Shown: positions 1-12,236 of the stretch, in pieces
How positions within the stretch are numbered: the first letter of the stretch is position 1
Layout of the letters: each line of letters starts with the position of its first letter
Source: Helopsaltes ochotensis
Lineage: Eukaryota > Chordata > Aves > Passeriformes > Locustellidae
Assembly (NCBI GenBank): GCA_013400155.1
Contig: VXBM01000131.1
Location: 662,202 to 726,201, forward strand
Direction: 5' to 3'
DNA length: 64,000 bases
Program-made: the position numbers and the translations under genes
The notes under the pieces: generated by a model
Databases searched by the model: none
What the model saw: only the letters and a program-made list of their open reading frames with translations
What the model was told of the DNA's origin: nothing

Positions 1-14
1 CCCGTCTCCCGCAG

Positions 15-347
15 GTGAAGATCTGGTTCCAGAACCGGCGCATGAAGTGGAAGCGCAGCAAGAAGGCGAAGGAGCAGGCGGCGCAGGAGGCCGAGAAGCA
101 GAAGGGGGGCGGCGGCGACGACAAGGGGGATGAGGAGCTGCTGCTGCCCGTCCCCGAGAAGAGCGCCGGGAGGAGGATGCGGGAGCTGCCCGACAGCGAA
201 CCCGAGGAAGAGGAGGAGGAGGAGGAGGAAGAGGAGGCGGCAGCGGCCGGGAGATGCTGCCCGTACCATTCCTCCGACTGTTCCGAGGCGGACGAGGAGG
301 ACACGCAGCCCCGGGGCCGGCACGGAGCCCCGGCGCAGCCCCAGTGA
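15..347 (+). CDS. MNX1: MNX1 (HB9) homeobox protein, last coding exon, partial
   Basis: The exon follows a pyrimidine-rich acceptor ending in CAG at 12-14 and opens in frame with VKIWFQNRRMKWKRSKKAKEQ, the third helix of the homeodomain, with the WFQNRR DNA-contact core. After it come an Ala/Gln/Glu/Lys stretch (QAAQEAEKQKGG), a Gly/Asp-rich linker, RRMRELPDSEPEEE, a long glutamate tract and a Ser/Asp-rich tail ending in PQ and TGA at 345-347. The order basic helix, AAQEAEKQKGG, RxLPDSDPEE-like acidic block, SSDCSE and C-terminal PAPQ matches vertebrate MNX1. MNX1 is a nuclear transcription factor needed for motor-neuron identity and pancreas development. The N-terminal exons and most of the homeodomain lie left of the window. 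The avian paralogue MNR2 (MNX2) is the alternative, but the NOM1-LMBR1 neighbourhood favours MNX1. The tail contains an uninterrupted run of about 11 Glu. Confidence 0.93.
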   Translation: MKIWFQNRRMKWKRSKKAKEQAAQEAEKQKGGGGDDKGDEELLLPVPEKSAGRRMRELPDSEPEEEEEEEEEEEAAAAGRCCPYHSSDCSEADEEDTQPRGRHGAPAQPQ

Positions 348-815
348 GCCCCCCGCACGTCCAGCTCCCTCCAGCCGTCCCGCCGGGGGCTGTCCCGCCG
401 CTCCCGGTTGGCACCGGTCCCGCTCCCCCCCTCGTTCTGGTTTCTCCCCGCTTGGAGAGGGATGGAGAAGAGGATCCTCCGCATGCCGGGCGGGTAAAAG
501 GATTTATCGTGAATACAGTGTTATTGACTGAAAACCAGACAAAACTTGAGCTCCCCTACCCCCCATCCCTGCCCTCTGGAAGCGCGTTCCTTTCGCTGAG
601 TATTGGAAATGTTTTGTTCTTACAATATATCGGGAAATCTGTTTATGTCATGAACGTTAAAACTGCTGGAAATCTCAATACTGTCTTTATTTTTGTATAT
701 CGTATTTATAAAAAAAAAATTACCTCTACTTATGCATGCTAAATTATTCCCCAGGTCCTCCCACCCGTGCGCTGCGGGGTGGGGGGAAATAAACGGCGTT
801 TTTTACTGGAGGTGT
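348..815 (+). other. MNX1: MNX1 3'UTR (approximate end)
   Basis: The sequence after the MNX1 stop codon changes from GC-rich to AT-rich, with an A9 run near 710-718, and reaches an AATAAA signal at 788-793. Cleavage would be expected around 805-820. The end is inferred, not seen. Confidence 0.6.
788..793 (+). promoter_or_regulatory. MNX1: MNX1 poly(A) signal AATAAA
   Basis: Perfect AATAAA about 440 bases after the MNX1 stop. It is followed by a T-run and a GT-rich stretch (ggaggtgtatgagtgctgtg), as expected for a downstream cleavage element. Confidence 0.65.
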
Positions 816-1204
816 ATGAGTGCTGTGTAAGGGGAGGATGCTCCCGGGCCAGGGCATCCCGGTGCTGTGCGAGGGGCCGAAGCACTCGGGAGGGAGCGGG
901 GAACCGCTTCCTAACCCGAATTTAGCCCAGTGCCACAACTGCTGTGTAATGCCTGATAGTGAGAGGATGTCCCCGAGCAGAGTGCCTCAGTACAGGGGCG
1001 AAGCTGCCCCTGCCACCAGGGCTGCGGGGCCCAGGCGGGTTTCGATCCTGGCCGTGCGATGCCTTTGGGAGCTGGGGGACGGGCGGGGGCCAGGAATAGG
1101 AAAGGAGGGAGCAGCGCTGCTTTCCAGGGGTGGCTTGGCTTCCAAAGGAGCGAGGTGTGCTCTCCCCGCTCCACCGAGGACGGGACCCCCCGCTCCCCAG
1201 CCCG

Positions 1205-1385
1205 CCGGGCGGGGTTTTCGATAACTGCGCGATTTATCTCGCCAATAAATTTGCAGATCAATTAATCCCTGTCACCACAGCTCTTCCCGAAATCAATTAT
1301 AGCGAATTTAAATATAATCACTGGCTCATCCCCACCAGCTCGGGGCCACGTCTGGCAATTCATCGCGGCGAATGAATTACGGGGC
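1205..1385. promoter_or_regulatory. Candidate conserved enhancer downstream of MNX1
   Basis: About 180 bases with many homeodomain-type cores packed together (CCAATAAA, ATCAATTAATCC, ATCAATTATAG, CAATTCATCG, GAATGAATTA) and unusually many CpGs for AT-rich DNA. There is no coding frame that makes sense and no repeat signature. This is how deeply conserved developmental enhancers look, but conservation cannot be tested here. Confidence 0.35.
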
Positions 1386-2247
1386 GGCTCGGCTCTGCTC
1401 CCGCATCCCACCGCCCGTGGAGCACCACTGTCCCTCCTAGCCCCGGAGGATGAGAATGAGGAGCCCTGAGACTCAGAGCTTTCCCACTCCCGTGCACTTT
1501 AAAAAATAAAAGCATAATAATTTTAATAAAGGTATTTTCTATAGAGTCGCGTTAACCTGTCCTGTGAGGCCGCAGCGTGGTCCCTCTTATTGCCTTCTGT
1601 AAAAATCCGCCCCCGTGAAACACAGGCATGAGATTATGGGATGAGGTTCATGAGGGAAAAGTGTGATCCCTCACGAAGAGCTTCAGGTGGGTTTGCTGGA
1701 GGTGACATCCAGGCACAAACCGGAGAGTTACCAGCTCACCGGCCCCGCACACCCCGTGCCCCGGGGCGACAGCCAAAAATCACCATACATCATAAATCTG
1801 AACAGATCCCAGATGTCAAAAACCTTGATCGCGATAATCTCGATTTGGGTTTGACCGCTATCTATCTACCCCCTTGCACGGAAACGATGGCGTCGGAGGC
1901 TCTGATTTAAATTTGTGAACGATTTTCTTTTGGCCACGGGCTGTGGAGACTTCAAGGGGATAGAAAAATAAAGGCATTGGTGTTTCTGCGGTTTTTCACG
2001 CCGCTGGCTGAGGCTGCATCTTCGTGGGTGAACGGCCGGGCAGGAGCGCGCAAGACCCGCGTAGGGCCGCGGTGGCTCCTCCGCCGTGATCCCGGCGACA
2101 GGTCCGAGTTACTGTCAGCAGGATTTACCTCTTGCTTATGCCTTAAAACGTCTGAACCGTATCAGTCTGGACAACACCTTATCACCTCAAAAAAATTATC
2201 AATAACTTAAATATAATACATAAGGTATATAACGACATCAACAAAAC

Positions 2248-2302
2248 AACAGTAATAGTAATAATAATAAAAATTTTAAGTAAATAATAATAATAGTAAT
2301 GA
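2248..2302. repeat. Degenerate (TAA)n / AT-rich tract
   Basis: Imperfect TAA/TAG trinucleotide repetition (taatagtaataataataa ... aataataataatag) within an AT-rich segment at about 2190-2310. Simple-sequence DNA. Confidence 0.7.
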
Positions 2303-3252
2303 TCGTTTAAAAAATCTGGAATAGCCCGAGCCTGTGGGCATTTCTCTCGGTTGGTTATTTCGGTTGTTCTTGAAGACCAAAGGAGGGGAAAAAGATCAGC
2401 CGCCAGCGCAAAGTCCAGATGCCGCGACTCCAAAGCAAACAGAGGAGGAAGTGGATCATTTGTTTGAAGTTTGTCGGTGCGATGGTCGCTCGGGTCAGCG
2501 CTCTGCAGCCCAAGGCAGGGGTTTCTGTTCTCCCAGCCAAGCCGGAGTGCAGGGAAGGAGGAAGAGCCCGCAGTGGCGGGGCAGGGCCCCCCTCGCCCGC
2601 CTGCGCGGGGAAGCGGGCCCAGATGCCACTGCTCAGCCTCGGCTGGAACACCCACTGAAGTTATAGCTGGGGCCAGCCTCGGCTCAGCCGGGGCTGAGGG
2701 GAAAACCTGGGCAGAGACTGAGCGCTGAGGCGCCCGGGTATTGACAAGCCCTCAACACTTGGGCCCGTTTTTATTTTTATGCAGAAACCGCCACCATAGT
2801 CCCCCCTCGTCTCTGCCATACCGATATCAGTATGAATCATCGAATCATACTTCGCTTACTAAAAGCTGGAACAGATTACTTGCTTAGAGACCTTATTTCT
2901 GTATTATTTTCTTTTCAGTTTTACAGTGTTGAGTCCTGGGGACTGGGAGAAAAGGCAGGATTTATCAAACACCCTTTTAAAGGGCAGACACGCATTTTAA
3001 CAACGTAAATTATTGGGGATGTGAGCTATTTCCCCTTGCAGAGCCAGGTTTCAGTAAAAATTGGAAAGAAAGAGTAAGGCTCCGAGGGAGGGGAGGGCGG
3101 CGGCGGGGGGCGATCAGCACAAAGCCCTCCGGGGCGCACAATCGCGGCACAACACGGCTCCGATCGGCTGCAATCCGAGCGGGCAGACGCCGGTGCCTTT
3201 CCGCGGGAAAGAGTCCGCGAGCCGCGGAGCCGCCGCCCAGCGCGGCCGTTGN

Positions 3253-3283
<31 letters not shown>
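3253..3283. repeat. (TAA)10 microsatellite
   Basis: About ten uninterrupted TAA units, immediately preceded by one ambiguous base (N at 3252) and a GC-rich segment. The N probably marks uncertain repeat length or a joined assembly edge. Confidence 0.9.
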
Positions 3284-3284
<1 letters not shown>

Positions 3285-3839
3285 CTACCAGAGATCACCC
3301 CCCTTCCCCCAAAATAAAGAAATAAAGATCTTCCCTCAGTCATTAATTTCCAATTAAACACCCACTAATTAACCTGGCAGACGTGCCCCACCAGAAATAT
3401 CCTGTATGCCCAAGAGGTGCGTGTCCAAACTGGTCTCAGCCCCACGAAAACCAGCCTTGCGGGTACAGGCAGCTATTCACGGACTCGGTATCAAAGTCCT
3501 ACCGGTGCATTGTGTCTGTCTCAATAAAATTAATCTCTTTAAAGCCCAGCGTCTCACAAGAATACCTTCAGTGTTCCAGACTACAAGGGCAAATATGTTT
3601 TTCAGATTCTGTTTTTATGGAGGGATTAAAGTTTATTTTCCATAATAGGGCACCTAATAAAACTCATAAAGCTCTGTCAGTCTTACAGCTGGTGGCCTCA
3701 TTTAACACTTTCACTTCGTAAATCATTTTACAACTTACCAGGTGTTTCCAAAACTGAAAGGAGAGGAGGGGGAAAGAGAGCAAGAGGGGGGAAAGAGAAA
3801 TTAAAGTCACTTAAAATATAGATACGGTCCTTTGGCGCT

Positions 3840-4420
3840 GGGTGCGTTTGCATTGTCGCTTGGAAGGGCTTCAAAGAAGGTGTCGGTCCCGACGGGGGAG
3901 AAAAGCCTTTTAATCAGGATTTCCCACGCTCTTTTGAAGTGCGGAGGCTCGTCCCCACGTGCAGGGCAATCAAAGGCTCGGGGTGATTAGCGGAGCCGGT
4001 AACGCGAGCGCCACGCTCCGCACTCCGCGCTCCCGGAGCGCCCGGCCCGGGGAGGCTCCGCGCCCGCCCCCGCAGCGCCCCGGGCGGGGAGGTCTCTGCC
4101 GGGGGCCCGGCCGGGAGGGGTCGAAGGGGCCCCGTTATCACCCCCAGCCAGCCCAGCCAGCGGCTGGCGCGGAGGGGACACGCTCTCTGGCTCTCTGGGT
4201 CCCCCCGCCCAGCTCCGGGGTGTCGCCACATCCAGCCTCATCCCCGGCACCCCTCACCCTGCCCCTGGAGCCTCACGCTCCCAGCCTACCTCTCCCAGCA
4301 CCAACCTTCCTGCGAGTGCGGGGCCTCCCTGTTCCCGTTTGCGGGGTGCCCCCAACAGCCGGCCCCGGGGTGCCCCACTGGTGTTGCTGGGCTTGCGGTG
4401 CCTCAGGACCCGGCACAGGC
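3840..4420. promoter_or_regulatory. GC/CpG-rich block, candidate regulatory element or promoter
   Basis: A CpG-dense block at about 3950-4130 continues as a GC-rich, CpG-poorer stretch to about 4420. It is preceded by a segment with SOX-like (CATTGT), TCF/LEF-like (ATCAAAG) and GATTAG-type homeodomain cores. The overlapping open frames have no recognisable protein. It could be an MNX1 regulatory island or the promoter of an unannotated non-coding transcript. Confidence 0.35.
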
Positions 4421-5099
4421 AGGGCTTTAATCTAAAAACCCCTGTTTGTAATTTCATTATTCGGTCGGTTCCCTCTCCAGACGCAGTAGGTAACAAACCT
4501 CTTAAAATTTTCATTGCTGTACTTGAGAAGTGGTAAGTATGAACACGGACCTTTGGTAGACATTTTACTTTAAAGAGCAACATGGTTTAGGCATGGATGT
4601 CATTAACTGGCAATTTCACAAGCATTAAGTGCTAAAACAAAAGAACCAAAACAGGATCCATATGTTCGAGGTAAACCTGCTAAAAGTCTTTCAAATGGGA
4701 AACCATAAATATATAATCTCCCCCAAACTCTCCGTGAAACTGCTGCGAATGAAATACTGCACTAGCAGGACTATTGATTATTTCGGAAGTCCAAATCGTT
4801 GCGTCCATCCAAAACCAAGAGATTAATGTTCTGTTTCTCAGTGATTTCTCTGGCTCTCAGTCAGACCCCGTCCCACGGTTCTTCCTCCCCCTCTCAGGCT
4901 GCTTCCCTCGCTGCCTGCGGGGCTGGACACGGTGCGAGGGCTGACCCTGCGTGCTGCTGCTTCCCCGGGAGTGCCGGCAGCCACCCGGCTCCCATGGATG
5001 CTCCCAGCCCGGCTCCTGCCACAGCTCTCATTCCTCTGCCGGGGAGCTACACTAAGGCTTTCCAGGGGACACTAGAGATGCCCCAGGACAGTGAATCTT

Positions 5100-7140
5100 A
5101 GCCCAGATGCCTTTTTTTTTCCCCCCCAAATATCCCCTTGAGCACTGAGGGTGCCGAGATAACCACGCCGTGCTTCAGCTGTGAAAGCAGGAACATAATT
5201 TGTTCATTCCTGAGCCATGCATTGTTCCTGTAGTGCAGGGAGCTTCTTGGTCGGCTGTTTGAATCCCAGGGACAACACACAGGACAAACAGTGGAAAGGA
5301 TGGAGCTCCCAAGCTCCTTAGTCTCTATTGGGTGTTGCACAGTAACCAAATTACAACCTTCCTGCCTCCCAAAAATGGTCAGGTCGGGTCTGGTCTGGCC
5401 AGAATTAAATACCAACTGCACATTGCTCTGAGAATTACTCAGAAACTGAGACGCAGATTTTTTTATTTTTAACAAATACTAATGCAAGCAGAATCAAAGC
5501 AACAGTGTTTTGAGGTTGTTCCACATTAAGAAGAGGTGGTCTTTTCTGGGCATTTTTGCTTCATTTTTCTTGCCTTGAGGGTTGTGTAATGTCTCTTCCA
5601 AACACTTCTCTACAAGGGCAGTGGATTGAGGGGGTATTTACTCTCTTCTCCCTACGCTGAAGACAGAAGACTTTAATTTAACTAAGTCCTAGGTGGACTG
5701 GAAGTGTCTGCATGGAAATGGGATCACCTGCAACATGTAGGAAATCAGAATGATTTTTCTCTGATCACAAGCCACTATAAAACTTGGTTTTCCACTTTCT
5801 TTTGGAAAAAACCACTTTTAGTCTAACTGGGACTGGTCTCTAAAATGAGTAAAGAACAATGCTATTTTCCTCTAGTAAAACTCAGCAGAGGCTATGGCTT
5901 GCAATGAATTTTGTAGCTGCAAGGCTTCGCTCCATTTTACTACCTGCAGGATATTTGCAAGCAGATCACAATTTCCTCTAATTAATCCATGATTTTAAAT
6001 TATTATTCCTAGGACTTCTGTTAATGTTCTTGGCCAATGGTACCTTTTGGCAGGTGGGACTCATGTCTGAAGAGGGGGTATGGATGCACAACGCAGAAGT
6101 TCCTGATTCAGCTGCCTCCTCTCTTCCCACACAGAGGAGATGGGGACGGAGAATTCCTGTCCCCATCCAGCCCTGCTTGGCTGTGGGTACAATTTCCATA
6201 AATAATAATAATAAAAAAGAGCAGCCAGCATGGATTTTGATGTAAGCCTGGGGTAGGGGAGTGATCCCAGTTTAGAGCACCTTAAGGGATGGGGCAGATT
6301 GTCCATTGCTTGGTATCCCTGGATGGCCTTTCTGGAAAGGACGTGGAAGGCAGCAGAAGCTGCCGAGCCGCCTCCAGTGCTGATTTCTGCAGTGTAATAG
6401 TGGCTGGCACTGTGCTGGGGTCTGCCTAGACCATCTAATGATTCTTTCTGGACTTCAAAATGATAAATCTATAAAGCATGTATTGCTGCAGCAGCTAGGT
6501 GCAATTCTAGAAATGTTAATGAGTAATTACATAAAGGTTGTCCACAGTCATTGATGTTAATCACTGTTCTTTTGCCAGGGATAATTAAGATGACACTTCA
6601 GCAGCATCAGCCAGTGGTTCCTGCAGTCTGTGCTGTCTCCTTCTCCCCTCCCAGCTTCTGCAGCAGCTCTCACCCTCCTTCAGGGATCTCTTCACTCCCT
6701 TCATTCCTCCCATGCTCTTGCCCCCCCAGCTTTTCTGAAGGGCCTAGTTCACCACAGCCTGAGGATTTTAAGCTGTTTAATAGAATTTCACATGGTATTG
6801 CGAGGGTGAGCTGAGGGTGCTGGGAGAAGCAGATTTGGGTGATGTGATCTGCTGCCCCTACACTCCTGCTCAGGGCACTCAGCTCTATTCTGCAGGTAGC
6901 TTGCTTAGACAATGTGTGCAAGCTACTTCACCTTTCTTGAGCCTCCACCTCGTGAAATGGCTGGTCTTCACACCTTGTTTTGCCTTTTTGGAAACCTCAG
7001 TTGATGACTGTGGAGGAGATGGAATAACAGCTATCTAAGCGTGTGGTTTGCTGTATTAAAACCTGTGAATTCTATCCACATTTTCACTCTTCAGCCTGTG
7101 ATCAGATTCCACTCAGTGTATGTCTTGGGTCATGTAACCA
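5100..7140. other. Intergenic DNA without recognisable features
   Basis: Unique-looking, moderately AT-rich DNA. The short open frames here have no family resemblance and no splice context. I see no RNA gene and no confident repeat. Confidence 0.5.
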
Positions 7141-7145
7141 AAAAA

Positions 7146-7775
7146 TGTGTATCCTATTTCATCTGTTGAAAGCAGTTGGGGAGATGTTTATCTCTTGTAA
7201 CTCCAGGGGGGAGGGGGGTGGATTCCGTCTGATAATGGGCCAGCTGTTAAATTATCTCTTTCACCACCCTCCGGGGGTTATCTTCTGCTAATGGGCCATT
7301 AAGGCTCCCCAGTGACATGACACATTACATCATCCCATTGTGAGATGCTCCACCCAGTGGGGAGGAGCCAACCGTCCCTACCTAGATAAAAACTGAGGTG
7401 CAGGAACACCAGGCATCCCGTTTTTCCACTGGATTCCTGGAGGAAGACTGGACTGTTTTACAGGATCATCTCTATTCCAACAGAATCACGTGTATTACTC
7501 CAGGAGAACTTGTTTGGACTACTCCCAACACCCTGACCACGATGTCAGGTCATATTCTGACTCTGTCAGTGTTTCTAGGATTTGTTTGTTTGCTTCACTA
7601 CATTTGTATTTTTTTAATATTCCTAGTAAAGAACTCCTATTCCTGTTGCCAAATCTTTGCCTGAAAGCCCTTATTGCAAAATTATAATAATTTGGAAGGG
7701 AAGGGGTTTACATTCTCCTTTCCAAGGGAAGCTCTAGCTTTCCCTGGCAGACAATGGTCTTTCCAAACCAAGACA
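7146..7775 (+). mobile_element. Solo LTR of a passerine-type endogenous retrovirus
   Basis: About 630 bases with LTR architecture: TG start, a promoter-like TAGATAAAAACT TATA box at 7383-7394, an R/U5-like region with TATTCTGACTCTGTCAG, then TAAAGAACTCCTATTCCTGTTGCC and the motif CAAAATTATAATAATTTGGAAGGGA before an AACCAAGACA end. This module order is familiar from abundant songbird LTRs, from memory. No gag, pol or env sequence flanks it, so it is a solo LTR. Both edges are approximate. A clean target-site duplication is not visible; GTAAC-like words lie near both ends but do not align perfectly. Confidence 0.75.
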
Positions 7776-8304
7776 GTGTAACAAAGGTTTCAGGTGATGG
7801 AAAGCCCATGGTGGAGGTTTTAGCAGAGATGAGATGCCCTGTCTGTGCCTTTGAAATGTGCCACTCCTGCAGTAACCCAAAACCTCATGGATTCCTCTGG
7901 CATTTGGGTGGGAGGAAGAAATCTCTTTCATCAGCTACAAATGGCAAGATACCAGAACCCCCCACTCCTTTATTCCTCCACATCTTCATCTCTAGGACTG
8001 ATAATTACATCTACAGGTCAGATTTGAGGGTCGATTTTGGTAGCAGATGAAAATGGGATAATGCCGAAAAGTCATAAATGTGCTCTTCTGCAAAACCTGT
8101 TACTTCTCTGACAGCTCCACATCAGCCTTGGGTAGCCCTGGCTTCCCCCTGGAGGAGGCCATTTCGGGGAAAGTGTTCCTCAGCTTCCTGGCCAGGAATA
8201 AAGATTTGCTTCTCCAGTTCTTAGCAGTCTGAAGGTTCCTTAAACTCACAAACCTGGTGTGAGGCTTCCCAAGAACCGGGCAACCCAGAAGCATGGATGG
8301 GTCT

Positions 8305-8331
8305 AGATCTGACTCTCCAGATCTGACTCTC
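8305..8331. repeat. Two-copy 14-bp tandem repeat
   Basis: The unit AGATCTGACTCTCC occurs twice head to tail, the second copy incomplete by one base. Simple local duplication. Confidence 0.7.
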
Positions 8332-11300
8332 ACACAGGTTTTAGACCAGAGATAAGAGATTTGAACTGATTCAAAACCCACAGCATCTTTTGAGCTGATC
8401 TATTGCCTTGGGCTCAAGCTCTGAAGTACTGGTGAAGAGCTCCCTAGAGCCCCCCTCCACAGTTTTTATCATCACAGGAACAGCTTAGGATTCTCAGGTG
8501 CCCTCCCTGCCTTTCTGCACTGCTTCCTCATCCCTGACACACAGTGCCTGCATAATCCCTGGAATAATAAATTCCCTGGTAGGGAAATTTGGAAAGTATG
8601 TACCATCTAGCCAATACTTTAAGGGTGATTTGAACTACAGAGTAAGGAAAAAATTCGGCTTTGGCCGAGGAGGAAAGATAACTTTTTGAAGATGCAAGCC
8701 TAGAAAATGCAATCAAGGTGACTTTTCCTCAAGGTGACACCAAGCTTATCTATTGTCTCTATATCAGAAAAATACAGCCCCTGACTGTAACCAATGGCTG
8801 CTCCCCAGTGAACTTCAGTGCCTCCAACTATCTACAATAGTAGATTCCCTGCTATTCCACACCAGAGCCATGAGGGCCTGTGCACCCAGGAGAGATCTGA
8901 GGGTACTCTTACCATCTGAACCGTAAAAGGTCCATAATGGAGTTTTTAATGAAAAATGTGTAATGCCTGGAAATCTTTCACTTACAAAAATGAAACAACC
9001 ATTTCACTGTAACTGACAAAAGACTATTAAGGAACAATCCAAAAATGGTCTCTGTTTTAATTTTGCTCTGTACCTCTCATTCTAGTTATATTACTCAGTC
9101 ATTTTTAATTCACTTTGAAATGAATTCCACTCAATTCACACAATGTGAGCTGCTTTTGGTGTATTAACAGTTTTGTCCTAGGACACAAGTTTTAAGGAAT
9201 TTTTGGTGCCAGCTGGCTCCTCCTAAGTTTATCCCTGATAGATGCTCATTCATTTCCTTAAAATGTTATTAGGAAACCACGTGGTATCCAGTTTGGAATT
9301 GTGCATGCATCTAAATTAGGGGAAGGCTACGGTAATTAGCTTTAAAGCAAGGCTGCAGGTCACACCAGAATTTGGGGATACCACAGCTGTTTTATACAGG
9401 CAGCTGTGATGTCCGTGCCTTCAAGCCTCATGCTAAACTATGCTTTACTGGAGATTGGAGGAAAGTTCCTCGAGGAGATGAAATCACAAGAAGTGTCATA
9501 CAGTAAAAGAGTCATATCTCTATCTACAATCCCTGAAACCAGTCCAACCCAAAAAGTCTTGGGTAAAATGTACACTCAGCCTTTTAAAAGCGACCCTACA
9601 GATCAAACTGCCTCCTGAATACAAAATTGCTTTATCAACATCAGTAAAAAATCCCATATTGACTCACACATACAGGATGGAGCTGGGCACGAAGCTGCAA
9701 TTACGATCAGTGCAACAAAAATTGGAGTATCAGAGTTGCCACTCACATATTTATTAAGCTGAAATCACTGTCGTGCATTGGCTGCTGCTGGGCTGTAACT
9801 TTTCATGTGCAAAGTTCACCCTCGGAACAATGGGAATTAAGCGATCCCAGATGTGCTCTGAGCAGGGTATTGGGTTGCACACCTTTGCTGCAAGCACCAG
9901 GCAGGGCAGCCCTGCTGCGTCTGCGCCTTCGGAGCACGGCTGACATCAGCCCCTCATCCCCGGCGTGCAGGACAATGGAAAAATGTCAAGTGAAAAAAAG
10001 CCCTGCAGATACTTGGCTTGTTCAGGTGTGGTGTTAAAACCCTGCCAAAAGGACTTGTGTATGATTTATCAGTGTAACACTCTGGCCAAAGCTAAAAACC
10101 AGATTTCACTGCCCTGTTAATTCTGATACAGAAAACAGAGAAAGTTTAAGACACTGTTGTCCAGCTTAAAAGAAAAACAAAAGTTGAAGCTCCCATAATA
10201 GCTATGAGTGGGTCGTGCTGTTTAAAGGGGGAATTGGAATTTTCTGTTACACAGCTAAAAACTCAAACATCCGGCTTTTTGTTAAATGCATCTAAAGAAA
10301 ATCACACTGTGTTTTCCAATTGGCCTGAAGGGAGTAAGGATTAGTGTTGCAACCGTAGCTGCTTGGATTTCCAGCATATTGTATTTTTACCAATCCAAAA
10401 TCCTTTTCTTCTCGTTAAGTAGCAGCTCTCCCAAACCTGCTGTGTGGAAGAATTCGGGACATTTTAAGTGGCATCTCCATTATTGGAATGATCAGGGACC
10501 ATTTCTCACAGAGGTTTGACGTGGGCTGCCAGACTAATACTCAACAGGAGGAAATCTCAACAGGCTGTATTTTGTGTGTGTTATTGAACACTTATTCTGT
10601 GGCAGACAAAGCAAAATGTGTCCCAGCCAGGTGTAACTTCCCCAGCAGCCTCTGCTGGCAGGCTGTGCTTAGTGTGCAGTCCTGCAGGAAGGCAACTGCC
10701 AGCATTTGGTCTTGCTGCTCTTACAGAGACCTTACAACCCTGCTAGAAGGAGGAGAGACTCTGGCAGGGCCAGCTCTGCTGGGACAAGTTTTTTTCTGCA
10801 GGGTTAGAAGTATGATACATGCAAAAAATTATACATCGTGTATAATACGTGTTTAGACACATGTAGAGTACCTATAAAATACATTATGCATATATATTTT
10901 AATATAAATACACATATAAATAAGTACAAAATCCTCTCTGCTTTCCTTTTCACACGTGCTTTATATCCTTGGAATGTAACGACCACTGAAGCAGCAGCTT
11001 GCAGATGCTTATGTACATCAACAGCACAGTCTGTCAGGACTTCCACCTCTGTCAAGCTGTGGCAGTCTGGCCAGTAGGACCATGGAAAAAGTTGTTAAAT
11101 ATGACAAGATCCAAGACTCAGGAATTCACATTTATCCTGGCATTGTCAAATTTCTGTCGAACAGTTATTCCCCCACTGAATCACAGTGAGAGGATGGGAC
11201 TTGTGCAGAATCACCCACAAAACCCATCACTGATGTGACTACAGCACTGTGGGCTGGCAGTGTATCTCTGCTGCTTTCCTTGAAAAGTGTTTTTTATTTT

Positions 11301-12236
11301 AAATTATGTTTATACATAAATCTGCTGAATGTAAAATCCCAGGCAGGTAAAATTTGTTTTTCTTCAGAAACTAAACAATGGGTCTGATAGTAACACTAAT
11401 TTTGAACAAAACATATAAGCTCTTTGGGAGAAATAATAATTAATGCAAGTCTCAGTGTGGGAAGAAAAAAAAAAAGGCAATTGCAATTCTGGACTGTAAG
11501 GTTAAAACCATCTCCTCTAATTGCTCAGCAACACCTGTGCAGCACCACCTCAGGCAGCAGCAGCAAGTGAAGGCTCACACCCATAAAACACTTGGCAACG
11601 CTGCCACGGCAGCAAAGCTGGTCAGCTCCCAGCACCAAGCAAAGCCCCCACACCAGGCAGGGACAGGCAGCCAGGCACCTTTGGGATAAGGAAGATGATC
11701 CAAAATTTATCCCCAGCAGTCAGGTTGCCTCAACCTCCCTGCTGTTTCCATTTGTGTGTTATTAAACCACCAACATGTTGATGTGCTGGGTCTACCTAAA
11801 CTCCTGCAAAAAGGGCAATTAATGATGTAGCTGCTGCAGTGTAGGGGGAACAGTTTTTACTCACAGAGTCCCACATGTTCCACAGCAGCTATTTCTAGGG
11901 GCTTGCACTGATTTTCTCCTGAGTCCATACTCCAAAACTTAAGTATAAGGTTTGGCATGGTTGGTTGTAAGGGGAGATGTTTACACACACCCCCTAAAGT
12001 TGTGGCTTTTGTAAACACCAAAATAGCATCAATTCCGCTGCTGCCCACACTTTGTTAATTGGTATGAATTCTAGAAAATATTGTAATTAATTTTATCGCA
12101 GTTAATTTTTAAGCTTTCTACACTTAAAAGTTGCCAGTGGTATGAAACAGGCTGAAAAAAAGCATCGTGCTTTGTTCTTTTGATAATAATCTCTTCTGTT
12201 GTTACTTTGCTAGTGTAAAGGGATTTTGAAAGCGGG

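Noticed and set aside
130..742. Open frames overlapping MNX1 in other frames
   Set aside because: Shadows caused by GC-rich coding sequence and the glutamate repeat.
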